Counted from the stretch's first letter, positions 9,255-19,477 are shown. The stretch: 64,000 nt of DNA from Zoogloea sp. (GCA_016720685.1 JADKKC010000011.1:27275-91274); one strand, 5' to 3'. The notes: generated by a model not told the origin, from the sequence alone. Made by a program: numbers and translations.

Positions 9255-9497
9255 TCAATTGACCGGGGAACTCTTCAACATGCCATGGAGCTCGTCTTTC
9301 AGTTTCAGGCGGCGCTTCTTGAGTTCTTCGAGTTCGAAGTCCGTTGCGATTTCGGCCTGAACCTCAACACGCACCACGTTGCGGTTTACGTCGTGGTATT
9401 CATCAAAAAGCCGTGCGAAGTGTCCGTTGGACATTTTAAGTACATGAATCTGCTCGCGGTATTCGGGGAATTCGTGGTTCAGATCGTGTTGCTCCAT
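9255..9497 (-). CDS. DUF465 (YdcH-family) small coiled-coil protein
   Basis: The 80-residue charged protein (MEQHDLNHEFPEYREQIHVL...) matches the DUF465 pattern: a H-x-L-x-x-x-F-P-E-Y start, a FARLFDEYHDVN middle and a Lys/Arg-rich helical end (LEELKKRRLKLKDELHGML). Function is unknown for the family. GGGAGG stands at a good distance before the ATG. It is probably a single-gene transcript, closed by the terminator downstream. Confidence 0.9.
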   Translation of the reverse strand: MEQHDLNHEFPEYREQIHVLKMSNGHFARLFDEYHDVNRNVVRVEVQAEIATDFELEELKKRRLKLKDELHGMLKSSPVN

Positions 9498-9581
9498 GCA
9501 TTACCTCCCGGCTCGTATTGAAGACTGAAATGTCGTACGAACTACTTTACACCTCTGAAATCGGCCGAAAGTTGACCGGGG

Positions 9582-10721
9582 TCAATTTCGCGAGGTAGGC
9601 GACGGCACAGCCTGCACACCAGACGGCGCCAGCCCCGCGACCTGCGGAGTCGAACAGACGACGTCGCCGTTCTGGGCGCGATGGCGCAGGGCATGGTCAA
9701 TCAGCACAATGGCCAGCATGGCTTCGGCAATCGGCGTGGCACGGATGCCGACACAGGGATCATGGCGGCCGTGGGTATTGACGACGACCGGATTGCCGGC
9801 CTTGTCGATGGTATGGCGATCAAGGCGCGTGCTTGCGGTGGGCTTGATCGCCATGCTGACAGTGATGTCCTGACCAGTGGAAATGCCGCCAAGCACGCCA
9901 CCAGCATTGTTGGACAAAAAGCCTTCCGGCGACATTTCGTCGGAATGGTCGGTTCCAAGCTGGGAGACGCTGGCGAAACCCGCGCCGATCTCAACGCCTT
10001 TCACCGCGTTGATGCTCATCATGGCGTAGGCGATATCAGCGTCGAGGCGGTCGTACACCGGTTCGCCCCAGCCCACCGGCACGCCGGTGGCCATCACGTT
10101 AATTCGCGCGCCAACCGAATCACCGGACTTCCGCAGTTCATCCATGTAGCTCTCGAGCTTCGGCACGATGGCCTGGTTAGGTGCAAAAAAGCTGTTGCTG
10201 TCGACCTCGTCCCACGCGGCAAAGGGAATCTCGATCGGCCCGAGTTGGGCCATATAGCCGCGAATCACGATACCGAAACGCTCGAACAGCCACTTGCGGG
10301 CGATCGCTCCGGCAGCCACGCGCACGGCGGTTTCGCGGGCAGAAGAGCGGCCACCACCACGGTAGTCGCGGATGCCGTATTTCTGCCAGTAGGCGTAGTC
10401 GGCGTGTCCGGGCCGGAAGCTTTCGGCAATGTTGCCGTAGTCTTTGGAGCGCTGGTCCTGGTTGCGGATCAGCAAGGAAATCGGAGTTCCGGTGGTCACG
10501 CCCTCGAAAACACCGGAGAGGATCTCGACGGTGTCCGGCTCGCGCCGCTGGGTGACGTGACGAGAGGTGCCGGGCTTGCGCCGATCAAGCTCTGCCTGGA
10601 TGTCGGCCTCGCTGATTGCCAAGCCCGGCGGGCAGCCGTCCACCACGCAACCGATGGCGGGACCGTGGGATTCGCCGAAGGAGGTGACGCAAAAAAGCGT
10701 GCCGAGCGTATTACCGGACAT
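9582..10721 (-). CDS. aroC: Chorismate synthase
   Basis: This 379-residue enzyme removes phosphate from EPSP to give chorismate, the last shikimate step, using reduced FMN. Signatures are GESHGPAIGCVVDGCPPGL near the N-terminus, the RPGHADYAYWQKYG segment, RGGGRSSARETA, and RHDPCVGIRATPIAEAM near the C-terminus. Length is normal. It lies 100 bases after ilvN on the same strand, so it may share that transcript or have its own promoter in the gap. Confidence 0.97.
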   Translation of the reverse strand: MSGNTLGTLFCVTSFGESHGPAIGCVVDGCPPGLAISEADIQAELDRRKPGTSRHVTQRREPDTVEILSGVFEGVTTGTPISLLIRNQDQRSKDYGNIAESFRPGHADYAYWQKYGIRDYRGGGRSSARETAVRVAAGAIARKWLFERFGIVIRGYMAQLGPIEIPFAAWDEVDSNSFFAPNQAIVPKLESYMDELRKSGDSVGARINVMATGVPVGWGEPVYDRLDADIAYAMMSINAVKGVEIGAGFASVSQLGTDHSDEMSPEGFLSNNAGGVLGGISTGQDITVSMAIKPTASTRLDRHTIDKAGNPVVVNTHGRHDPCVGIRATPIAEAMLAIVLIDHALRHRAQNGDVVCSTPQVAGLAPSGVQAVPSPTSRN

Positions 10722-10821
10722 GGGGAACTCGCGAAGACGTGAATTAGGAATTGGACTGCCAGACTGGCGGAGAAGTCTAGCACGCCGCCGGCTCGGGGCC
10801 GGCAGCGCAGGTATTGCAGAC

Positions 10822-11169
10822 TTACTGGAAGAACTCGTCGAGACGACCGAAAACCGGATGCTCGCCAGCGTGCTTATTCACGTAGAGGACATCCTCAAGC
10901 TTTTCAACTTGCTTGATCATCTTCTCGAGGCGCTGGTCTTCAAAGACCAGCAGCCAGATCCGGCTGGTGCTGCCTGTACCAACCGGCATGCACAGGATGC
11001 CTTCAACGTTGAAGGCGCGCCGGGCAAACAGACCGCAGATGTGGCTCATCACACCCGGGTGGTTGGCAACGCCGAGTTCCAGCACAACCTTGTGGAAGCC
11101 GTTGTGCTCGGGCACCTCGGGAATAAACTCGGACAGCGGTTTGGTGGCAGAAGTGTTCTGTTCGGACAT
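10822..11169 (-). CDS. ilvN: Acetolactate synthase small (regulatory) subunit, IlvN type
   Basis: A 115-residue single ACT-domain protein has the core FHKVVLELGVANHPGVMSHICGLFARRAFNVEGI, shown here only in part: HPGVMSHICGLFARRAFN is the conserved ACT loop that binds the feedback inhibitor valine. It is short like Escherichia coli IlvN (96 residues) rather than the 160-residue IlvH found in most betaproteobacteria. It lies 18 bases after ilvB, so both subunits are made from one attenuated transcript. Confidence 0.92.
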   Translation of the reverse strand: MSEQNTSATKPLSEFIPEVPEHNGFHKVVLELGVANHPGVMSHICGLFARRAFNVEGILCMPVGTGSTSRIWLLVFEDQRLEKMIKQVEKLEDVLYVNKHAGEHPVFGRLDEFFQ

Positions 11170-11187
11170 CGTGTTGTCTCCTCGGGC

Positions 11188-12852
11188 TCAGCCGATCATC
11201 TCGGAATTGGCGGCGCCCGGCGGCACCATCGGGTAGACGAATTCGTTCGGATCGATCGTCGCATGGATCAGGCAGGGGCCCGGCGTAGTGAGGGCTTCGG
11301 CCAGGGTTGCCCGCGGGTTCGGAGCCGGATCGAGATCCACTGCACGCATGCCGAAGCCTTCGGCGATCTTCAGGAAATCAGTGGGCCGCTCGTAACGGGA
11401 AGCCATGATGCGCTTGCCGTAGAACATGCTCTGCTGTTGATGCACCAAGCCAAGGGACTGGTTGTTGAAGAGGACGATCTTGACGTTGACGTCTTCCTGG
11501 GCAGCGGTGGCCATTTCCTGGATGTTCATCTTGAGGCTGCCGTCACCCGAGAAGCACACCACGGTGCGATCCGGTGCAGCCAGCGCGGCGCCAATGGCAG
11601 CCGGAAAGCCAAAACCCATCGTGCCGAGGCCGCCCGAGTTGAGCCACTGGCGGGAGCGGCGGAACGGGTAGGCCTGGGCCACCCACATCTGGTGCTGGCC
11701 GACATCGCTGGTGATGATCGCACTGTCGTCGAGACAGTTGGCCACCGCATGAATGAGGCCATAGGGCGAGCGGGGATTGTCGACGCCCGGCATGGCCAGC
11801 GGGAAGCGGCCCTTCAGGCTTTCGACATGGGACAGCCAGCGCTTGCGCAGCTGGGGCTTGACTCGCGGCAGCAGCTCGGAGAGCACCTGCCCCACATCGC
11901 CGGCGATGGCAACGTGGGCGTCCTTCACCTTGTGCAGCTCGGACCGATCGATGTCGATGTGGATGATCCTGGCGTTCGGACAGAACTCGGCCGTCTTGCC
12001 GATGGCGCGATCGTCGAAACGGGCGCCGACGCAAATCAGCAGGTCGGCCTCTTCAAGCACATAGTTGGTGTAGCGGGCGCCGTGCATGCCCAGCATGCCG
12101 AGGGACAGCGGGTGATCCATCGGCATTGCGCCGAGGGCCATCAGCGTCATGGTGGTGGGCAGCGAAGCCTGCTCGGCCAGCGTGACCGCCATGTGCGCGG
12201 CGCCGGAGTGGATCACGCCGCCGCCCAGGTAAAGCACCGGACGCTCGGCGGCTTCGATCAGCTTCGCCGCTTCCTCAACCGCAGCGATGTCGAAACTCGG
12301 AGCGGCATCGGGCACCACGACGTCGGGGTATTCCTCGAAGCTGACCATCTGGTTCTGGACGTCCTTCGGCACATCGATGAGCACCGGGCCGGGCCGGTCG
12401 GACATGGCAATGCGGAAGGCCGCCGGAACGACGTCAAGCAGATCCTTGGCCGAGCGGACCAAAAAGTTGTGCTTGGTGATCGGAATCGTCAGGCCGTAGG
12501 TATCGACCTCCTGGAAGGCGTCGGTGCCGATCATTGACAGCGGAACCTGGCCAGTCAGGGCGATCATCGGAATCGAGTCGAGCTTGGCATCAGCGATGGC
12601 CGTCACCAGGTTGGTCGCGCCGGGGCCACTGGAGGCCAGACAGACTTCGGGCCGGCCGGACACCCGGGCCATACCCTGGGCGATGAAGCCGGCGCCCTGC
12701 TCATGACGACACAGGACGTGGTGGATCTGCTCGCTCTTGGACAGAGCGTCATACATCGGCAAGGCCGCACCGCCGGGAACACCGGCGATCGTGCGGATAT
12801 CTTGCCGTTCGAGCAGCTTCACAATCAGCTCTGCTCCAGTCATTTGCATCAT
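11188..12852 (-). CDS. ilvB: Acetolactate synthase large (catalytic) subunit
   Basis: This 554-residue thiamine-diphosphate enzyme condenses pyruvate to acetolactate or with 2-oxobutyrate to acetohydroxybutyrate. The N-terminal domain shows AGVPGGAALPMYDAL, the catalytic glutamate in CRHEQGAGFIAQGMAR and SGPGATNLVTAIADA. The C-terminal domain has the ThDP/Mg motif GDGSLKMNIQEMATA...FNNQ. The start at 12852 has AGGAG seven bases upstream; an in-frame extension further upstream would run back into the attenuator region and is rejected. Expression is controlled by the leader peptide and terminator at 12912-13052. Confidence 0.95.
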   Translation of the reverse strand: MMQMTGAELIVKLLERQDIRTIAGVPGGAALPMYDALSKSEQIHHVLCRHEQGAGFIAQGMARVSGRPEVCLASSGPGATNLVTAIADAKLDSIPMIALTGQVPLSMIGTDAFQEVDTYGLTIPITKHNFLVRSAKDLLDVVPAAFRIAMSDRPGPVLIDVPKDVQNQMVSFEEYPDVVVPDAAPSFDIAAVEEAAKLIEAAERPVLYLGGGVIHSGAAHMAVTLAEQASLPTTMTLMALGAMPMDHPLSLGMLGMHGARYTNYVLEEADLLICVGARFDDRAIGKTAEFCPNARIIHIDIDRSELHKVKDAHVAIAGDVGQVLSELLPRVKPQLRKRWLSHVESLKGRFPLAMPGVDNPRSPYGLIHAVANCLDDSAIITSDVGQHQMWVAQAYPFRRSRQWLNSGGLGTMGFGFPAAIGAALAAPDRTVVCFSGDGSLKMNIQEMATAAQEDVNVKIVLFNNQSLGLVHQQQSMFYGKRIMASRYERPTDFLKIAEGFGMRAVDLDPAPNPRATLAEALTTPGPCLIHATIDPNEFVYPMVPPGAANSEMIG

Positions 12853-12911
12853 CGAATTTCTCCTAGGGGCTGGGGAGCCGCAGTGCAGTCCGGGCCGGGG
12901 CGCAACAAAAG

Positions 12912-12946
12912 ACAAAACCCCCGCCGGTTGCGCGCCGGCGGGGGTC
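12912..12946 (-). terminator. Attenuator (intrinsic terminator) in the ilvBN leader
   Basis: Perfect ten-base arms CCCCCGCCGG (12918-12927) and its complement (12935-12944) with a seven-base loop are followed on the minus strand by TTTTGTCTTTTG. It lies between the valine-rich leader peptide and ilvB, exactly where a transcription attenuator would act. Confidence 0.92.
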
Positions 12947-12974
12947 TGAATTCTTTAACGACTACCTGGGACCC

Positions 12975-13052
12975 TTACGACGCGCGCTTACCTACGCTTA
13001 CTACGCGTACTACTACGACGTCGACAGGCAGGAATCTCGCAATTCGGGTCAT
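12975..13052 (-). CDS. ivbL: Valine-rich attenuation leader peptide for ilvBN
   Basis: A 25-codon reading frame starting at ATG 13052 encodes Met-Thr-Arg-Ile-Ala-Arg-Phe-Leu-Pro-Val followed by Asp, then VVVVRVVSVGK and a short end. Nine of its 25 residues are valine, plus one isoleucine and one leucine. The core VVVVRVV is the same as that of the Escherichia coli ilvBN leader peptide IvbL. Known mechanism: stalling at valine codons when charged tRNA-Val is low favours an antiterminator over the terminator at 12912-12946. No strong ribosome binding site is seen. It is too short for ordinary gene callers. Confidence 0.88.
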   Translation of the reverse strand: MTRIARFLPVDVVVVRVVSVGKRAS

Positions 13053-13086
13053 GGGGTCACTAAGTCATGTACAGGACTACCTGCGA

Positions 13087-13115
13087 ATTATTCTCACACC
13101 GCCCCGAAAACACAA
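13087..13115 (-). promoter_or_regulatory. Sigma-70-type promoter of the ilvBN leader
   Basis: On the minus strand TTGTGT (13110-13115) and AATAAT (13087-13092) are separated by 17 bases. Transcription would begin near 13080, about 28 bases before the leader-peptide ATG. Confidence 0.65.
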
Positions 13116-13154
13116 GTGATTTTTGCACTGCACCAGCCGCTTCCGCACAAAACC

Positions 13155-14831
13155 TCAAGCATTGCCAGAGGCGTCACGCAGCACACGGCGCAGGATTTTG
13201 CCCACATTGCTCTTGGGCAGCTCGTCCCTGAACTCAACAAACCTCGGCACCTTGTAGCCGGTCAGTCCGGCCCTGCAATGTGCAATCAGCGCCTCGGCGG
13301 TCAGTTTCGGATCCTTCCGGACGACAAATATTTTCACCGCCTCGCCAGAATGCTCGTCCGGCACGCCCACCGCAGCCACCTCCATCACGCCCGGATGAGC
13401 AGCCACAACGTCTTCCACCTCGTTCGGATAAACGTTGAAGCCGGACACCAGGATCATGTCCTTTTTGCGGTCGACGATGCGCACAAAGCCGTCCGCATCG
13501 ATGGTCGCCACATCCCCGGTACGCAGGTAACCGTCGTGGGTGAAAGCCCGGGCTGTGTCCTCCGGTCGCCTGTAGTAACCCTTCATCACCTGGGGACCAC
13601 GTACGCAAAGCTCGCCGGACATACCCTGGGCAACTTCGTAGCCGTCATCGTCGCGCAAGCTGATGTCGGTGGACGAGATCGGCAAGCCGATGGAGTGGTT
13701 GAACTCGGGGAGATCCAGCGGATTGATGCATACCGCAGGAGAGGTTTCGGTGAGCCCGTAGGCTTCCGAAAGGGGCTTCCCGCTGACTTTTTTCCAGCGC
13801 TCGGCAACCGCCTGCTGCACCGCCATACCGCCACCGAGAGCAACTTTCAGAGTCGAAAAATCCAGCTTTGCAAAATCGGGGTTGTTGAGCAGCGCATTGA
13901 AAAGTGTGTTGACACCGGTAATGACCGTAAAAGGGTACTTGCCCAATTCGGCAACAAAGCCGGGGATGTCCCGCGGATTGGTGATCAGCACGTTGGTCGC
14001 GCCGATCTTGAAGAAGGTCAGACAGTTCGCCGTCAGCGAAAAAATGTGATACAGCGGCAAGGCGGTAATAATGATCTCCACACCTTCCCGCACATAGGGG
14101 CTGATCCATGCATGCGCCTGCTGCAGATTCGCCACGATATTGCCATGGGTCAGCATCGCCCCCTTGGCCACACCAGTTGTTCCGCCGGTGTATTGCAGAT
14201 AGGCCAGATCGTCATGGGTGATTACTACAGGCCTTAGCGGATGCGCCGCGCCGAGATCAAGCGCTTCGCGGAACGCCACGGAACCGGGAATACTCCAAGC
14301 CGGCACCATTTTTTTCACATGCCGGACGACAAAATTGACCAGCAATGACTTGGGAAAACCAAGCATGTCACCCAGCCCGGTAACCACCACGTGTTTCAGC
14401 GAGGACGTGGCGGTCATCACTTCCTGCAATGTGTGGGCGAAGTTCTCGACGATGACGATCGCTTCGCAGCCTGCATCAGAAAGCTGGTGCTCAAGCTCAC
14501 GGGCGGTATAAAGGGGATTAACGTTGACCACCGTACAGCCAATCCGCAGGATTCCGAACATCGCGACCGGATACTGCAGGCAGTTGGGCATCATCAGGGC
14601 AACGCGCGCACCTTTCGCAAGCCCGAGTTCACCTTGCAGGTAACCGGCAAACTGGCGCGAAAACTCCTCAAGCTCTTCGTAAGTAATGGATTTACCCATG
14701 CAGACATAAGCCGTCTGCCCGGCGAACTTGCGGACGCCCTTGTCAAAGAGATCGGCCAACGAGGAAAACTCGCCAGTATCGATCTCGGCAGGCACGCCAG
14801 GGGGATAGCTTTTCAGCCAAATCTTGTCCAT
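13155..14831 (-). CDS. fadD: Long-chain fatty-acid-CoA ligase
   Basis: This 558-residue AMP-forming enzyme activates fatty acids to acyl-CoA. The adenylate motif YTGGTTGVAKGAMLTHGN lies near residues 200-217. YGLTETSP, the YLRTGDVATIDADGFVRIVDRKKD block (quoted in part: GYLRTGDVATIDADG and RIVDRKKDMI) and a C-terminal lysine region PKSNVGKILRRVLRD complete the family pattern. The ATG at 14831 follows GGAGA and matches the MDKIWLKSYPPGVP start common to betaproteobacterial FadD. It is divergent from nothing and stands alone, with 228 bases of apparently empty upstream DNA. Confidence 0.95.
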   Translation of the reverse strand: MDKIWLKSYPPGVPAEIDTGEFSSLADLFDKGVRKFAGQTAYVCMGKSITYEELEEFSRQFAGYLQGELGLAKGARVALMMPNCLQYPVAMFGILRIGCTVVNVNPLYTARELEHQLSDAGCEAIVIVENFAHTLQEVMTATSSLKHVVVTGLGDMLGFPKSLLVNFVVRHVKKMVPAWSIPGSVAFREALDLGAAHPLRPVVITHDDLAYLQYTGGTTGVAKGAMLTHGNIVANLQQAHAWISPYVREGVEIIITALPLYHIFSLTANCLTFFKIGATNVLITNPRDIPGFVAELGKYPFTVITGVNTLFNALLNNPDFAKLDFSTLKVALGGGMAVQQAVAERWKKVSGKPLSEAYGLTETSPAVCINPLDLPEFNHSIGLPISSTDISLRDDDGYEVAQGMSGELCVRGPQVMKGYYRRPEDTARAFTHDGYLRTGDVATIDADGFVRIVDRKKDMILVSGFNVYPNEVEDVVAAHPGVMEVAAVGVPDEHSGEAVKIFVVRKDPKLTAEALIAHCRAGLTGYKVPRFVEFRDELPKSNVGKILRRVLRDASGNA

Positions 14832-15059
14832 GTTGTCTCCTTTGTAGTTGGTATACAGGCCCAACCGGATTCTCGAGTGCTGCCAAGCAGCCCTGTCCGG
14901 CTGGAACCCTGCCCTCCCCAGGCAGACCGGCGCCCTGATGCACCGCTTTCCAACATACTTTTCGACTGGCGTTCATACGCCTTGTTATCAGGCTGCGTCG
15001 CCCCCCTGCGCAGCGCAGCCCGCTACAGCTTCAGTGCATTTACGTCACCCCTGCACGGG

Positions 15060-15509
15060 TCAGGCCTTGCCCTCCTCCGCCGGCCAGTTACGGATGTAGT
15101 TTTTCAACATGCGGTTCTCAAAGCTCTGCTCTTCGAGCACCGCCTTTGCCACATCGTGAAAAGACACAACACCCATCAGCGTCGTGCCGTCCATCACTGG
15201 AAGGTAACGCTGGTGATGATCAACCATCAGCCGGCGCAGTTCGTCCATCTCCATATTCAGCGCGGCAGCCACCGGATTCTTGAGCATGGCCTCCCCGACC
15301 GGCATCGCTTGCCATTCGGCTCCCGCCTTCTGGGTTGCCAGAAGCACCTCCCGGAAGGTCATCATGCCGACCATGCTTCCCTTGTCAAAAACAACCAGCG
15401 AGCCGACGTCCTGCTCGGTCATCACAGCAACGGCTTCGGCAAGGGTCTTGGTAGACGAAACCGTAAAGAGAACCTTGCCCTTGATCGCCAGAATTTCACT
15501 AACCAGCAT
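15060..15509 (-). CDS. Tandem CBS-domain protein
   Basis: The 149-residue protein consists almost only of a CBS pair (Bateman module): TLAEAVAVMTEQDVGSLVVF in the first and HQRYLPVMDGTTLMGVVSFH in the second. CBS pairs bind adenosyl nucleotides and usually act as energy sensors, but the partner of this free-standing form is unknown. It begins MLVSEILAIKGKVLFTV. The spacing to neighbours indicates its own transcript. Confidence 0.92.
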   Translation of the reverse strand: MLVSEILAIKGKVLFTVSSTKTLAEAVAVMTEQDVGSLVVFDKGSMVGMMTFREVLLATQKAGAEWQAMPVGEAMLKNPVAAALNMEMDELRRLMVDHHQRYLPVMDGTTLMGVVSFHDVAKAVLEEQSFENRMLKNYIRNWPAEEGKA

Positions 15510-15695
15510 TTTTTTTCCTTTGGATGGCGTCTAATCGCCCGATTCAACTCAGCTTTTGATGGTATTCGATTGCCCACTCGGAGAGAAGCCTCCAGGAATA
15601 AGGGCTTACCCGAGCTTGCGCCAAGCGTCGACGCCTCCCCTGGCGAGTGGGGATGGATCATCATGCCCCCGAGCTGGCCAGTCGCAAGCGACCGG

Positions 15696-16019
15696 TCAGC
15701 GCTCGAGCAGCTTGAGCTTGTCCTTTACGCCACGCCAGTCATCGGCATCGGCTGGCGGCTCCTTGCGTTCGACGATGGGCGTCCACTTGACTGCCAGCTC
15801 AGCGTTCAACGCGATGAAGGCTTGCTGGTCGGACGGCACATCATCCTCGGCAAAAATAGCCTCGGCCGGGCATTCCGCAACGCACAGGGTGCAATCGATG
15901 CACTCATCCGGGTCGATCACCAGAAAGTTGGGGCCTTCGCGGAAACAATCGACCGGGCATACATCGACGCAGTCGGTGTACTTGCAGCGGATGCAATTTT
16001 CGGTGACGACATAGGTCAT
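15696..16019 (-). CDS. fdxA: Seven-iron ferredoxin (FdxA type)
   Basis: A 107-residue ferredoxin starts MTYVVTENCIRCKYTDCVDV. The first motif CIRCKYTDCVDVCPVDCF has the extra spacing of a [3Fe-4S]/[4Fe-4S] ferredoxin, and CIDCTLCVAECP supplies the second cluster. The long C-terminal tail is typical of the 107-residue FdxA of Azotobacter and Pseudomonas. AGGAG lies seven bases before the ATG at 16019. It is convergent with nothing and lies head to head with trxA. Confidence 0.96.
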   Translation of the reverse strand: MTYVVTENCIRCKYTDCVDVCPVDCFREGPNFLVIDPDECIDCTLCVAECPAEAIFAEDDVPSDQQAFIALNAELAVKWTPIVERKEPPADADDWRGVKDKLKLLER

Positions 16020-16357
16020 GGGACAACTCCTGGTCTTTGTGCTGACGGCCGCCCACGGGCGCGTGTATCCACAGCGGACTGAAAAATTTTCGTACCCCTG
16101 AAATATACCCCATGCCCCGCCCAAAAACAGGCCCTGCGCCAACGTCGGGCATGGGCCCTGGAAGCCGCTTCAATCTGTAACATCGCTACCACAAATTGAA
16201 TTCGTTGGCGAGAAAAGCACTTTTCTTGCAGGAGAATATTCGCTAGGATTCTGGTACCAGCATCTGATTGCACGGACTTTGCAGCTCTGGCCACTCTGGA
16301 GCTGTCCTTCCCTTCCCGGCAATACCCACAAATATCCCATTGAATCTGCGAGGAACC
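16020..16357. other. Intergenic region between fdxA and trxA
   Basis: These 338 bases should hold the divergent promoters of fdxA and trxA. The only clear structure is a 7-2-7 palindrome at 16211-16226 (AGAAAAG/CTTTTCT). No convincing pair of -35 and -10 boxes could be assigned, and no gene was seen. Confidence 0.5.
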
Positions 16358-16684
16358 ATGAGCGAACATATCCATTACGTCACCGATGCGAACTTCGAAG
16401 CCGAAGTTCTGCAATCCACTAGCCCTGTATTGGTCGACTACTGGGCTGAATGGTGCGGTCCCTGCAAAATGATTGCACCGATCCTCGATGACGTAGCGAA
16501 GGAATACAATGGAAAACTCAAGGTCGCCAAGCTGAACATCGACGAAAACCAGGAAACCCCCGCCAAATACGGAATTCGTGGCATCCCCACCCTGATGCTG
16601 TTCAAGGGCGGCAACATCGAGGCGACCAAGGTTGGCGCCCTCTCCAAGTCCCAGTTGGCCGCCTTCATTGACAGCCACCTGTGA
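16358..16684 (+). CDS. trxA: Thioredoxin 1
   Basis: A 108-residue thioredoxin with the redox centre AEWCGPCKMIAP (CGPC) and the cis-proline loop GIRGIPTLMLF, exactly the length of Escherichia coli TrxA. It reduces protein disulfides with electrons from thioredoxin reductase. GAGGA stands before the ATG at 16358; a longer in-frame start at 16268 lacks family similarity. It precedes rho by 169 bases, an arrangement conserved across proteobacteria. Confidence 0.97.
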   Translation: MSEHIHYVTDANFEAEVLQSTSPVLVDYWAEWCGPCKMIAPILDDVAKEYNGKLKVAKLNIDENQETPAKYGIRGIPTLMLFKGGNIEATKVGALSKSQLAAFIDSHL

Positions 16685-16853
16685 GCAGGTTAGATTGAGT
16701 AAAGCTAGTCGTTAGCAACGCCGAGGTCATCCAGCCGATAACCTTGGCATCGCTTGTACAGTCCGAGCACTTTTGCTGCTGTACTCGCTGTGGCGAATCC
16801 GCCGCAGCCCACTCCTCTCCTTTTCCTTCCCCTCTCCCCCACCGCTGCCTGCC

Positions 16854-18113
<1,260 letters not shown>

Positions 18114-18451
18114 ACTTCGCATTCTTATCGGCAAAGCGCGGCTCATCGGCCGAGTGACCGCGCTAGCAGGCTTGAGGCGTACCCGCCTCAGACCGATTTA
18201 CCCCTTCAAACAAGAACTCGTCTGCAAGTAGCCGACAGCACTGCTCTCATTCATCCCTGTTCCAAATAGAGAGCCGTCAGGTAGCGACACGACAAGGGCC
18301 ATCCCTGCAATACTTGAGCGAGGCACCCGAAAAGCCTCTCATTCGAAGCCTGGCGACACTGCAGACCCACGTCGCCAGGCTCACCATCGGTCAGACAAGG
18401 GAGTTGCCAGGCATTTCGGGACATGCTGCTGGCTGGCAGCCTCGCCTGGAA
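18114..18451. other. Intergenic region between convergent rho and epd, with hairpins
   Basis: No gene is seen in these 338 bases. A 7-bp stem TGAGGCG/CGCCTCA with a four-base loop lies near 18171-18188, after rho. An 11-bp perfect inverted repeat (18347-18357 and 18371-18381, 13-base loop) lies 70 bases beyond the epd stop. Neither has a T-tract, so these may be factor-dependent or barrier structures for the convergent transcripts. Confidence 0.5.
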
Positions 18452-19477
18452 TCAGCGCACTCGTTCTCCCCAAAAAGCAGCGACATCCAGCATCCGGTTT
18501 GCAAAACCCCACTCGTTATCAAACCAGATCAACAGGTTGAGCAAGCGCCCGCCGCTCATCCGGGTCTGCCCGGCATCAACAATTGCCGAGTGCACGCTGT
18601 GATTAAAGTCGATAGACGCATGGGGCGCAGCCGTGTATGATATTCGTCCCGAATCGTGACCATCGGCGGCGGCACGCAACAAGGCGTTCACTTCTTCCAC
18701 GCTCGTCTGCCGGCAAAGCGTAACGACGAGGTCGATAGCCGATACGTTGACGACGGGCACACGGATCGCCTTTGCTTCGACGCGGCCAGCCAGCTCCGGC
18801 AACAAGCGCACAACACCACGCGCCAGCCCGGTCGACACCGGAATCATCGACTGCATCGCAGAGCGGGTGCGATGGAGATCCGAGTGATGATACCCATCGA
18901 TCAGCGGCTGATCGTTCATCACCGAATGCAGCGTTGTCAGCAAGGCGTGATCAAGACCGTAAGCCTCATCCAGCATCGCCAGCACGGGCACGATCGCATT
19001 CGTTGTGCATGACGCAGCCGAGACAATCCGCTCATCGCCCTTAAGCAGATGATGGTTCATGCCGAAGACGATCGTCTGATCCACGTCCGCAGCACTCAGG
19101 CCGGGATGGGAGAGCAACACACGGCAACAACCGGCATCGAGAAATGCCTCGAGTTCATGGCGACAACTGTACTGCCCCGAGGCCTCGATCAAGAGATCCA
19201 CCCCCAGCGACGCCCAGTCAACACCGCCCGGGGTACTCACATGGAAAACAGGAATGTCAGCTCCATCGATACGCAGGCAGCCATCGCCAACCTCAACCAC
19301 TCCCGGAAAACATCCGTGGGTAGAATCGAAACGAGTCAAGTAAGCCATGCTCTCCAGATCGGCCGGTTCGTTGATGGCCACCACCGTGAACTTGCTCCGC
19401 AACGGGGACACAACCAAGGCACGCAGGAAGCAACGTCCGATTCGCCCATAACCGTTTATCGCTATTCGCAATGCCAT
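18452..19477 (-). CDS. epd: Erythrose-4-phosphate / glyceraldehyde-3-phosphate dehydrogenase family
   Basis: The 341-residue protein has the Rossmann start RIAINGYGRIGRCFLRAL, the catalytic cysteine motif SAASCTTNAIVPVLAML and the C-terminal WFDNEWGFANRMLD. Details such as HSVMNDQPLIDGYHH and the SGGRLLNLLIWFDNE end resemble Epd more than GapA. Epd oxidises erythrose-4-phosphate for pyridoxal phosphate synthesis. A glycolytic or Calvin-cycle GAPDH role cannot be excluded. It stands alone, between rho and the rRNA operon. Confidence 0.82.
   Translation of the reverse strand: MALRIAINGYGRIGRCFLRALVVSPLRSKFTVVAINEPADLESMAYLTRFDSTHGCFPGVVEVGDGCLRIDGADIPVFHVSTPGGVDWASLGVDLLIEASGQYSCRHELEAFLDAGCCRVLLSHPGLSAADVDQTIVFGMNHHLLKGDERIVSAASCTTNAIVPVLAMLDEAYGLDHALLTTLHSVMNDQPLIDGYHHSDLHRTRSAMQSMIPVSTGLARGVVRLLPELAGRVEAKAIRVPVVNVSAIDLVVTLCRQTSVEEVNALLRAAADGHDSGRISYTAAPHASIDFNHSVHSAIVDAGQTRMSGGRLLNLLIWFDNEWGFANRMLDVAAFWGERVR

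Noticed and set aside
16211..16226. 7-2-7 palindrome before trxA as a terminator of fdxA or a known operator
   Set aside because: It is upstream of both genes, has no T-tract arrangement, and matches no regulator site that I can name.
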